NCBI GenBank assembly: GCA_022712835.1
Contig: JAFLJU010000090.1
Coordinates: forward strand, 1-6,020
Direction of reading: 5' to 3'
DNA length: 6,020 bases
From: Desulfobacteraceae bacterium
Lineage (GTDB): Bacteria; Desulfobacterota; Desulfobacteria; Desulfobacterales; Desulfobacteraceae
Positions within the stretch are counted from its first letter, which is position 1. The number at the start of each line of letters is the position of its first letter. The notes beneath the pieces are model-generated. The model was not told the origin of the DNA, ran no database searches, and saw only the letters and a program-made list of their open reading frames with translations. Both the position numbers and the translations under genes were made by a program. Positions 1-6,002 of this stretch are shown in pieces.

Positions 1-946
1 GGGCGGGGTGATTTCCCTGTGGGCCTCGATAGCTTATATGTATAACAACGTGATTGAAGTGTTTCACTATAATTTAAATTTTGATAAAGTTCCTGATTTT
101 ACCCGGACGGAAATGGTAAATCTTTTGGTGGTGCATGGTCAGAAACTGTTGTTGATTTGTCTGCCGCTTTTTGCCGGTGTTTATGTGGTTGCGATTCTTT
201 CAAATGTGGCCCAGGTGGGGTTTGAAATTTCATGGAAGGCAATTGAACCCAAGTTTTCAAAGTTGAATCCCATCAGCGGATTTAAACAAAAATTTTCCTC
301 ACGGTCCGTGGTGGAAATGGTGAAAAATCTGGTGAAGATCGGGGTGATCTCCATGGTGGCCTATAATGCCATCATGGGAGAACTTACCAATATCACCCGG
401 CTCTATGACAATTCCATCGGTCAGATTTTGTTGTTTATCCTGGATATCTCTTTCTGGATTTTTATCAAGGTCTGCCTGATTATGATGGTGGTGGCATTGG
501 TGGATTATGCCTATCAGAAATGGAAGTTTCTGGAAGATCAGAAAATGACCAAAAAAGATGTCAAGGATGAAACCAAACAGACAGAAGGGGATCCCATGGT
601 CAAGTCCCGGATCCGTCAGCTCCAGCACGAAGCCGCTCGGAAACGGATGATGGCCGATGTGCCCGATGCAGACGTGGTGGTGACCAACCCGACAAGGCTT
701 GCCGTGGCCCTGAAATATGACGGAACCTCCATGGATGCTCCCCGGGTTCTCGCAAAGGGTGCAGGGCCTGTTGCCAAAAATATCCGCAAAATTGCCAGGG
801 AAAATGAAATTCCCCTGGTGGAAGATAAACAACTGGCCCGGAATTTGTATAGTCAAGTAGATATCGGTGGAGAAGTCCCCATCGAATATTACCAGGCAGT
901 GGCGGAATTACTGGCCTATGTGTACAAATTGAAGAATGGCCAGTGA
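1..946 (+). CDS. flhB: Flagellar export switch protein FlhB, 5'-truncated by the window edge
   Basis: FlhB sits in the inner membrane at the flagellar type III export gate. Its self-cleaved cytoplasmic domain switches export from rod/hook to filament substrates. The reading frame is open from base 2 and stops with TGA at 944-946, giving about 314 residues. Aligning the cleavage site with E. coli FlhB (Asn269) suggests 42-45 N-terminal residues are missing, so the GTG at base 8 is probably an internal Val codon. Counting from that GTG, hydrophobic segments lie near residues 46-68, 106-126 and 138-166. They are followed by a charged linker and a family-typical GDPxxKxRIRQ segment around 195-205. 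The C-terminal domain ends in the usual YYQAVAELLAYVYKLK. The autocleavage motif reads N227-P-T-R230, where the family normally has NPTH. The catalytic Asn and Pro are present and only the His is replaced. Gene identity is certain; normal cleavage is not. Confidence 0.97.
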   Translation, partial: GGVISLWASIAYMYNNVIEVFHYNLNFDKVPDFTRTEMVNLLVVHGQKLLLICLPLFAGVYVVAILSNVAQVGFEISWKAIEPKFSKLNPISGFKQKFSSRSVVEMVKNLVKIGVISMVAYNAIMGELTNITRLYDNSIGQILLFILDISFWIFIKVCLIMMVVALVDYAYQKWKFLEDQKMTKKDVKDETKQTEGDPMVKSRIRQLQHEAARKRMMADVPDADVVVTNPTRLAVALKYDGTSMDAPRVLAKGAGPVAKNIRKIARENEIPLVEDKQLARNLYSQVDIGGEVPIEYYQAVAELLAYVYKLKNGQ

Positions 947-993
947 TTAGAGTGATGAGACCTATATAGAACACAGACAAAATATTGACAAAT

Positions 994-1013
994 TTTTGAC
1001 GGTGGCGTCAAAA
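994..1013 (+). repeat. Perfect 8-bp inverted repeat upstream of flhA
   Basis: TTTTGACG (994-1001) and CGTCAAAA (1006-1013) are perfect reverse complements separated by GTGG. A further direct TTGAC copy lies 11 bases upstream at 985-989, about one helical turn away. The lack of a T tract after the stem argues against an intrinsic terminator on either strand. It could be an operator for a dimeric regulator, or an RNA hairpin if transcription reads through from flhB. The bases are certain; the function is unknown. Confidence 0.55.
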
Positions 1014-1023
1014 TAAACCACCG
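1000..1023 (+). repeat. Overlapping alternative inverted repeat CGGTGG / CCACCG
   Basis: CGGTGG (1000-1005) is perfectly complementary to CCACCG (1018-1023) across a 12-base loop. It shares bases 1000-1005 with the 994-1013 repeat, so the two stems exclude each other in RNA. A six-base GC-rich stem can arise by chance, so function is uncertain. Confidence 0.35.
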
Positions 1024-1070
1024 GGTTCAATATAAGTATGATGTTAAAATTGATACAAGAAGGGGTGTAA

Positions 1071-3164
1071 ATGGCAGCAGAAGGAACCAGCATTCTTGCC
1101 GGGCTAAAAAGTGAGTCATCGGATATTTTAATGATCGTTGCCTTTATCGGCATCCTCATGGCAATGGTTTTGCCCCTTCATCCCATGATTCTGGATTTTT
1201 TCCTGGCCTTGAATATTTCTTTTGGGATCATGGTGCTCATTACCACCATGTATACGACCAAACCATTGGAGTTCAGCATTTTCCCTTCTCTCCTGCTGGT
1301 GTTGACCCTTTTCCGGCTGTCCTTGAATGTGGCCTCCACCCGATTGATTCTATTGCATGGCAGTGAAGGCCCCATGGCGGCTGGGGGGGTTATCATGTCC
1401 TTTGGCAGTTTTGTGGTGGGGGGCAATTATGTGGTGGGGTTGGTGATTTTTATCATTCTGGTGTTGATAAATTTTATGGTTATCACCAAGGGTGCGGGAC
1501 GTATTGCAGAAGTCGCCGCCAGGTTCACCCTGGATGCCATGCCGGGTAAACAGATGGCCATTGATGCCGATCTGAATGCCGGAATGATAGATGAGGTTGA
1601 GGCCGGAGACCGGCGGAAAGCCATTGCCCGGGAATCTGAATTCCATGGCGCCATGGATGGTGCTTCCAAATTTGTCCGGGGGGATGCCGTCGCGGGGATC
1701 GTGATCACCATGATTAATATTGTGGGCGGGTTTGTCATTGGGGTGCTCCAGCAGGGCATGGAAATGGCGGACGCATTAACCACCTATACCCTTTTAACAG
1801 TTGGGGATGGTCTGGTTTCCCAAATCCCCGCCCTTTTGATATCGGCAGCTTCTGGTCTTCTGGTTTCTAGGTCCGGCGCTGAAACCAAGATGGGTGCAGA
1901 GTTTGCCAAACATTTGTTAGCAAGTCCCACACCGATATTTATCGGCGCTGTTATTGTTTTCGGTATGGGCATGGTCCCGGGGCTTCCCACCCTTCCCTTC
2001 ATGACCATCGGGATTGTCATGGGAACCTTTGCCTGGTATTTTATGCGGCCCGAGGAAAAAGAAGGGGAAGAGGCCCTGGTTGAAACCGAGGGGGAAGAGG
2101 CCGCAACGGGTCAGCCGGAAGATGTGGATCATTTGTTATCCTTGGATACCATTGAATTGGAAGTGGGATACGGTCTTATCCCTTTGGTGGACAAACAGCA
2201 GGATGGAACACTTTTAGGAAGGATTCGGGCCATCAGAAGGCAGTTCGCAACGGAAATGGGAATTATTATTCCCCCCATTCACATCCGGGATAACCTAGGG
2301 TTAAGTCCGGCCCAGTATCGACTGATGATCAAGGGGGTTGAGGCTGCAGGGACAGAATTGATGGTGAACCATTTGCTGGCCATGGATCCGGGAGGGGCTG
2401 CCCAGGAAATAGACGGGATTAAAACTACGGAGCCCGCCTTTAATCTACCGGCATTTTGGATTCCCATTGACAGGGAGGAAGAAGCAAAATTTGCTGGTTA
2501 TACCGTGGTGGATAATTCCACTGTGATCGCCACCCATTTGACTGAGATTATCCGATCCAATGCCTATGACCTTCTGGGTCGCCAGGAAGTTCAGCATCTC
2601 TTGGACAATCTTGCCAAGACCAGTCCCAAAGCCGTTGAAGAACTTGTTCCTAACCTGCTGACCATCGGGGTTGTGCAAAAAGTGCTACAGAATTTGTTGA
2701 GGGAACGCATTTCCATTCGCAATTTTCTCACCATTGTGGAAACCCTTGCCGATTTCGCCCCCATGGGTAAAGATCCGGATTTGCTCACCGAATATGTTCG
2801 CCAGCGGCTTGCAAAGGGAATGCTGGCACCTTTTCTCCAGGAGGGGAAGGTGCTCCAGGTGCTTACCCTTGACCGAAATCTTGAGGAAATCCTTACCAAA
2901 AATGTCAAACGTACGGAACATGGCGCCTATTTGGCATTGGACCCCAGTTTGGTGGGACAGGTTGTGGATGCGGTTTCAAAGCAAGTGGACCGACTTCTTA
3001 TCAGCAATACCCAGCCGGTGGTCATGACACCCCCCACCCTTCGGCGTCATTTTAGGAAATTGATTGAACCTTCTCTCCCCACTGTTTTTGTGGTATCCCA
3101 TGCTGAGATAGTGGATGATATAAATTTACAGGCCGTTGGAAAGGTGAGTTTAAAAGATGAATAA
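1071..3164 (+). CDS. flhA: Flagellar type III export gate protein FlhA
   Basis: FlhA forms the nonameric ring of the flagellar export gate. It couples proton flow to secretion and docks chaperone-substrate complexes on its cytoplasmic domain. The 697 residues match the usual family length. About eight membrane segments can be placed near residues 19-36, 40-60, 67-85, 112-138, 206-226, 236-265, 288-304 and 308-325. The FHIPEP signature spans residues 144-165 (RIAEVAARFTLD, then PGKQMAID). The charged residues R144, R151, D155, K200 and D205 correspond to the functionally critical cluster known from Salmonella FlhA, with a constant offset of three. A Glu-rich linker (about 326-355) leads into the cytoplasmic domain, which includes LPAFWIP. 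The start is supported by AAGGGG at 1060-1065, five bases before the ATG. The end overlaps flhF by 8 bases, suggesting translational coupling. No missing key residue was seen. Confidence 0.98.
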   Translation: MAAEGTSILAGLKSESSDILMIVAFIGILMAMVLPLHPMILDFFLALNISFGIMVLITTMYTTKPLEFSIFPSLLLVLTLFRLSLNVASTRLILLHGSEGPMAAGGVIMSFGSFVVGGNYVVGLVIFIILVLINFMVITKGAGRIAEVAARFTLDAMPGKQMAIDADLNAGMIDEVEAGDRRKAIARESEFHGAMDGASKFVRGDAVAGIVITMINIVGGFVIGVLQQGMEMADALTTYTLLTVGDGLVSQIPALLISAASGLLVSRSGAETKMGAEFAKHLLASPTPIFIGAVIVFGMGMVPGLPTLPFMTIGIVMGTFAWYFMRPEEKEGEEALVETEGEEAATGQPEDVDHLLSLDTIELEVGYGLIPLVDKQQDGTLLGRIRAIRRQFATEMGIIIPPIHIRDNLGLSPAQYRLMIKGVEAAGTELMVNHLLAMDPGGAAQEIDGIKTTEPAFNLPAFWIPIDREEEAKFAGYTVVDNSTVIATHLTEIIRSNAYDLLGRQEVQHLLDNLAKTSPKAVEELVPNLLTIGVVQKVLQNLLRERISIRNFLTIVETLADFAPMGKDPDLLTEYVRQRLAKGMLAPFLQEGKVLQVLTLDRNLEEILTKNVKRTEHGAYLALDPSLVGQVVDAVSKQVDRLLISNTQPVVMTPPTLRRHFRKLIEPSLPTVFVVSHAEIVDDINLQAVGKVSLKDE

Positions 3165-4332
3165 AAAAATCTTCCGGGCAGCCAATATTCAGGAAGCCCT
3201 GGCAAATATCAAAGAAGAAATGGGGGGGGATGCCATGATTTTGTCCACCCGAAAAATTCCCAGAAAACCGCTGGATCCCTATGGCAAAGATTATTTTGAA
3301 GTGGAAGCTGGCCTAAAGGAAGTGGATGCCGTTAAGCGGGAAAATTCCAGGGGAGAAAATTCCTTTAGAGAAGAAAATCCCTTTGGAGAAGAGGATGAGG
3401 GGGTATTTGAATCCCTGAAAGGCGATATCTCTGAAATTCGTGACATGATTGCCATTGCAGGATTTGGCAGTGGTATTCAAAATATTTTATGCCAGAATTT
3501 TGAATCCGTGGGGGTGTTGGCATCCTTTTTAAGGGCTGGGGTTAGCGAACGGCTGGCCATCTCCTTGATTGAACGTGCGACTCAGACCCTGGACCCGAAT
3601 CTTGCGCAGCCCGAGCGGATTAAACAATTAAAGAAAAATGTCATGACCCTTTGCCTGGATCGGCTTGAGGTGAAGGACTATTTTACCCGGAATAATTCTT
3701 CGGGAGTTCCCCATGTGGCCGCCTTTGTGGGGCCGACCGGGGTGGGCAAAACCACCACCATCGCAAAACTTGCGGCCCTGTTAAGCCTTAAGCGGAAAAT
3801 GAAGGTGGGGCTGATTTCCATCGATAATTATAGAATTGGTGCCTTTGAACAACTCAAGGCCTATGCGTCTATCATGGGGCTTTTGTGTGTGCCGGCCTTT
3901 AGTGCCCAGGATCTGGCCTGTGCCCTGGATCGGATGAAATCCATGGATGTGGTATTGATTGATACAGCGGGTCACAGCCATTATGACAACCAGAAAATAG
4001 ATGAAATTCTTAAGTTAATAAAAAGTGATTTTGGAATTTCTGTTCATTTGACCTTGAGTGTTACAGCGGAATCGATTAATATGAAAGAGGCTGCATCTGC
4101 TTTTTCTGTATTTAATCCAGATACGTACGTATTTACCAAGATAGATGAAACCAAAAGATGCGGTAAAATCCTGGACCAGGTAAACGACCTTAATCTGCCG
4201 GTTTCGCTGATTACAAATGGTCAGAGAGTTCCTGAAGATTTAATTGTCCCGGACAAACAGGCATTGTTGAGAACAATTCTGGGAAAAGGTCCCAAAGGAA
4301 TTTTGGGCAAAGGTCCCAAAGGAGATATATAA
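3157..4332 (+). CDS. flhF: Flagellar SRP-type GTPase FlhF
   Basis: FlhF is a membrane-associated GTPase of the SRP/FtsY/FlhF family that sets where the flagellum is built, usually at the pole, and is controlled by FlhG. The 391 residues show the expected order. An N-terminal B domain (about 1-58) contains the GGDAMILSTRK motif. A short acidic linker (61-82) is made of Glu-Asn repeats. The helical N domain is roughly 105-185, and the NG GTPase core begins near 188. Visible GTPase motifs are the P-loop GPTGVGKTT (192-200), DNYRIGAFEQLKAYA after it, DTAG (269-272, followed by His-Ser), TKIDE (327-331) and the TNGQRVPEDL closing motif. AAGGTG at 3141-3146, inside flhA, is a fitting ribosome site ten bases before the ATG. 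The C-terminus is unusual: LGKGPKG occurs twice in tandem from a recent 24-bp duplication. Confidence 0.97.
   Translation: MNKKIFRAANIQEALANIKEEMGGDAMILSTRKIPRKPLDPYGKDYFEVEAGLKEVDAVKRENSRGENSFREENPFGEEDEGVFESLKGDISEIRDMIAIAGFGSGIQNILCQNFESVGVLASFLRAGVSERLAISLIERATQTLDPNLAQPERIKQLKKNVMTLCLDRLEVKDYFTRNNSSGVPHVAAFVGPTGVGKTTTIAKLAALLSLKRKMKVGLISIDNYRIGAFEQLKAYASIMGLLCVPAFSAQDLACALDRMKSMDVVLIDTAGHSHYDNQKIDEILKLIKSDFGISVHLTLSVTAESINMKEAASAFSVFNPDTYVFTKIDETKRCGKILDQVNDLNLPVSLITNGQRVPEDLIVPDKQALLRTILGKGPKGILGKGPKGDI
3340..3390 (+). repeat. Imperfect tandem repeat in the flhF linker
   Basis: Three adjacent in-frame units encode Glu-Asn-Ser-Arg-Gly, Glu-Asn-Ser-Phe-Arg-Glu and Glu-Asn-Pro-Phe-Gly-Glu (3340-3354, 3355-3372, 3373-3390). 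Each begins GAAAAT followed by TCC or CCC, and the last two differ at two bases out of 18. They lie between the B and N domains of FlhF, a region that varies in length across the family, so they look like linker expansion by slippage. Confidence 0.7.
4276..4323 (+). repeat. 24-bp tandem duplication at the 3' end of flhF
   Basis: Bases 4276-4299 and 4300-4323 are direct adjacent copies with 22 of 24 bases identical; the differences are C/T at unit position 4 and A/C at position 9. The unit is in frame and encodes Ile-Leu-Gly-Lys-Gly-Pro-Lys-Gly twice. The repeat also creates CCCAAA (4291-4296), TTTGGG (4302-4307) and CCCAAA (4315-4320), so the middle element can pair with either neighbour. The last bases of copy two form part of the fleN Shine-Dalgarno. 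Confidence 0.85.
4319..4325 (+). promoter_or_regulatory. Ribosome binding site of fleN
   Basis: AAGGAGA lies nine bases before the GTG at 4335 and is the strongest Shine-Dalgarno-like match near that start, so it fixes the otherwise ambiguous fleN start. It lies within the last codons of flhF and overlaps the end of the 24-bp duplication. The CCCAAA arm of a possible hairpin (4302-4320) reaches its first two bases. Confidence 0.75.
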
Positions 4333-4334
4333 GG

Positions 4335-5228
4335 GTGGATCAGGCAAAAGGACTTCGACAAATTGCACGAACAGATGCTCTGGCAAGGCGAAAAATTCAG
4401 GTAGCATCGCCGACAAGGCAGTTCCCAAAGGTGATTGCTGTTACCAGTGGCAAGGGCGGGGTGGGTAAAACCAATATCGTAGGAAATCTGGCGGTTGCCC
4501 TGACAAAAATGGGAAAACGGGTGGTCATCATCGATGCGGATGTGGGCCTGGCCAATATTGATATCGTTTTTAATCTTCGACCGGAATATAGTATCCGCCA
4601 TGTGGTCAGTTCTGAAAAAAGTCTTGATCAGGTCATGGTAAAAACTCACCATGGCATCGGTATTATACCGGGGGGATCTGGATTTGCAGATTTGACCCAA
4701 TTGAACGAAGGGGAGAAACTTAACCTTTTAAGTGAATTCGAAACCCTGGCAGACAAGGCAGATATTATTTTTGTGGATACCGGGGCCGGGATCTCTGACA
4801 ATGTATTGTATTTTAATGCGGCATCGGATGAATGTCTGGTGGTTGCTACCACAGAGCCCACCTCCATTACCGATGCCTATGCATTGATGAAGGTGATGTC
4901 ACAAAAATACGGAACCCGATATTTTAAGCTGCTGGTTAACATGGCAGATTCCGAAAAGGATGCCAAACGGGTATACGCCTCTCTGAGCAATGCCATGGAT
5001 AAATTTTTAAAAAATGTGGTTCTTGAATACACAGGATTTATCCCCTTTGACCGGCAACTTCAACGGGCCGTACAAAAACGAGCGCTGGTGCTGGATGAAT
5101 TTCCCGATTCAATGGCGGCCGGTGCCCTGGAAAAAATTGCGTCCACCCTTCTTTCCAGCGGGGATAAAAACAGGTCCGATGGGAATTTAACTTTTTTTAT
5201 GAACAGGGTATTCCAGGCGGCAACGTGA
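4335..5228 (+). CDS. fleN: MinD-family flagellar number regulator FleN/FlhG
   Basis: FleN/FlhG is a ParA/MinD-type ATPase that restricts flagellar number. In several polar flagellates it acts on FlhF and on the master regulator FleQ. The 297 residues begin with D2-Q-A-K-G-L-R8, the N-terminal helix motif (DQAxxLR) known to stimulate FlhF GTPase. This supports the GTG start, as does the AAGGAGA ribosome site. The deviant Walker A motif GKGGVGKT is at 39-46 with the signature lysine K40. DADVGLANID is at 67-76 and the Walker B-like DTGAGIS at 148-154. The extreme C-terminus (about 284-294, NLTFFMNRVFQ) looks like the amphipathic membrane-targeting helix of MinD-like proteins. The start follows the flhF stop by two bases, so translation is probably coupled and the partners are made together. 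The role in FlhF control is well supported by family and context. FleQ control cannot be judged, because no fleQ is in view. Confidence 0.96.
   Translation: MDQAKGLRQIARTDALARRKIQVASPTRQFPKVIAVTSGKGGVGKTNIVGNLAVALTKMGKRVVIIDADVGLANIDIVFNLRPEYSIRHVVSSEKSLDQVMVKTHHGIGIIPGGSGFADLTQLNEGEKLNLLSEFETLADKADIIFVDTGAGISDNVLYFNAASDECLVVATTEPTSITDAYALMKVMSQKYGTRYFKLLVNMADSEKDAKRVYASLSNAMDKFLKNVVLEYTGFIPFDRQLQRAVQKRALVLDEFPDSMAAGALEKIASTLLSSGDKNRSDGNLTFFMNRVFQAAT
4390..4416 (+). promoter_or_regulatory. Possible sigma-28 promoter inside fleN
   Basis: GAAAAATT (4390-4397), 11 bases, then GCCGACAA (4409-4416) fits the enterobacterial FliA consensus TAAAGTTT-N11-GCCGATAA at 12 of 16 positions with exact spacing. 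It lies in the variable linker of fleN between the DQAxGLR helix and Walker A, where protein conservation does not force the bases. Transcription would run into the rest of fleN and fliA. This is a match by eye only. Confidence 0.25.
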
Positions 5229-5248
5229 AGGGGTATACACAGGATCAT

Positions 5249-5986
5249 ATGGAAAAACCGGCCACAAAAGAGCATCTTGAATGGCGACAAAAAAGCATTG
5301 TTGAATATGCCTATCTTGTCAAGCAGGTGGCTTACCGGTTTGCCGTCCGACTTCCTTCAAGTGTGCTGTTAGATGAATTGATTTCGGCCGGATCCTTGGG
5401 GCTGATTGATGCGGTGGATAAATTTGATCATGCAAAGGATGTCAGTCTGAAAACATATGCCCAGTACAGAATCAAGGGGGCGATTCTGGATGAGTTGCGA
5501 AGTATGGATACCTGCTCAAGATCCATGCGCAAAAAGATCCAGGATATCACAAAGGCAACAAAAGCGATCGAAGATAAAAAGGGGTCTCCGGCAACGGATT
5601 CGGAAATTTGTAAGTCTTTGGGTATCGATCTTGCAGTCTATCAGGACATGCTCACAGATATTCATGGTGCTGCCGTGTTGAGTCTGGATGATTTTGTTAA
5701 AAGCAATAAAAATGATACTTTTTCCCAAACCAGATTCCAAACCGGGGTCAAGGGTGAAGACAACCCTGCCGATCATCTTGACAGAGCGGAACTCAAGGCG
5801 GTCCTGGCGAATACCATTGGGACGCTTAGTAAAAAAGAACAAACGGTGGTGTCACTTTATTATTATGACGAGTTAACCCTAAAGGAAATCGGAGAAGTGC
5901 TTTCTTTGACCGAATCCCGTATTTGTCAGATCCATACGGCGGTCCTGCTCAAAATGAAGGCCAAACTTGCCGAGTATGAAATTTAA
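5249..5986 (+). CDS. fliA: Flagellar sigma factor FliA (sigma-28)
   Basis: FliA directs RNA polymerase to late flagellar promoters for flagellin, motility and chemotaxis genes. From the ATG at 5249 the protein has 245 residues. Its numbering then matches E. coli FliA with no gap through residue 94, which favours this start; AGGA at 5241-5244 is the nearby ribosome site, though close. An in-frame GTG at 5225, overlapping the fleN stop as GTGA, would add eight residues. Region 2 spans about 17-86, with LLDELISAGSLGLIDAV and YAQYRIKGAILDELRS. Region 3 is about 87-150. Region 4 is about 185-240, with the helix-turn-helix LTLKEIGEVLSLTESRICQIH. Unusually, residues 87-94 read DTCSRSMR where FliA/SigD proteins carry DW-x-PR-x-x-R. 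R91 and R94, implicated in -10 recognition in E. coli, remain. No anti-sigma flgM is in view. Confidence 0.95.
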   Translation: MEKPATKEHLEWRQKSIVEYAYLVKQVAYRFAVRLPSSVLLDELISAGSLGLIDAVDKFDHAKDVSLKTYAQYRIKGAILDELRSMDTCSRSMRKKIQDITKATKAIEDKKGSPATDSEICKSLGIDLAVYQDMLTDIHGAAVLSLDDFVKSNKNDTFSQTRFQTGVKGEDNPADHLDRAELKAVLANTIGTLSKKEQTVVSLYYYDELTLKEIGEVLSLTESRICQIHTAVLLKMKAKLAEYEI

Positions 5987-5991
5987 AGAAT

Positions 5992-5997
5992 AGAGGT
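5992..5997 (+). promoter_or_regulatory. Ribosome binding site of the gene after fliA
   Basis: AGAGGT ends five bases before the ATG at 6003, with no terminator between it and the fliA stop. It supports a real gene starting at 6003 and its cotranscription with fliA. Confidence 0.6.
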
Positions 5998-6002
5998 CTC
6001 CC

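Larger units (their letters stand above)
947..1070 (+). promoter_or_regulatory. flhB-flhA intergenic region with possible promoter
   Basis: This 124-base gap is the only real non-coding space in the window; the other junctions range from an 8-base overlap to a gap of about 20 bases. It is AT-rich. A perfect TTGACA at 985-990 could be a sigma-70 -35 box, with CAAAAT (1009-1014, 4 of 6 matches) as -10 at an 18-base spacing. A second possibility is an extended -10 TGTTAAAAT at 1042-1050, although its start would leave almost no leader before flhA. Palindromic half-sites overlap the first candidate. I see no sigma-54 (GG-N10-GC) or sigma-28 match. The promoter call is inference from weak matches; the gap could simply be a leader within a longer transcript. 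Confidence 0.3.

Noticed and set aside
299..856. Long open frame on the minus strand, rich in His and Gly
   Set aside because: It lies entirely antisense to flhB. Its His-rich composition mirrors ATG/GTG-rich codons of the sense strand, and no ribosome site or recognisable domain is visible.
994..1013. Intrinsic terminator between flhB and flhA
   Set aside because: The hairpin is not followed by a run of T on either strand and its lower stem is AT-rich.
2014..2217. Plus-strand frame inside flhA with many Trp and Lys
   Set aside because: It is an out-of-frame shadow of the flhA linker and cytoplasmic domain with no good start signal.
2824..2839. TGGCACC resembling a sigma-54 -24 box
   Set aside because: No GC lies at the required -12 spacing, and the site is deep inside flhA.
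2734..3027. Plus-strand 97-codon frame inside flhA
   Set aside because: It is an alternative frame of conserved flhA coding sequence, rich in Trp and Arg, with no supporting signal.
4221..4700. 159-codon minus-strand frame across the flhF-fleN junction
   Set aside because: It is antisense to two certain genes, its composition is unlike a typical protein, and no family is recognisable.
5748..5775. TCAA followed by GCCGATCA as a sigma-28-like element within fliA
   Set aside because: The spacing is 16 rather than 15 bases, the -35 is imperfect, and it would only produce a truncated fliA transcript.
5987..6002. Terminator after fliA
   Set aside because: Only 16 bases separate the genes, with no hairpin and a ribosome site instead.
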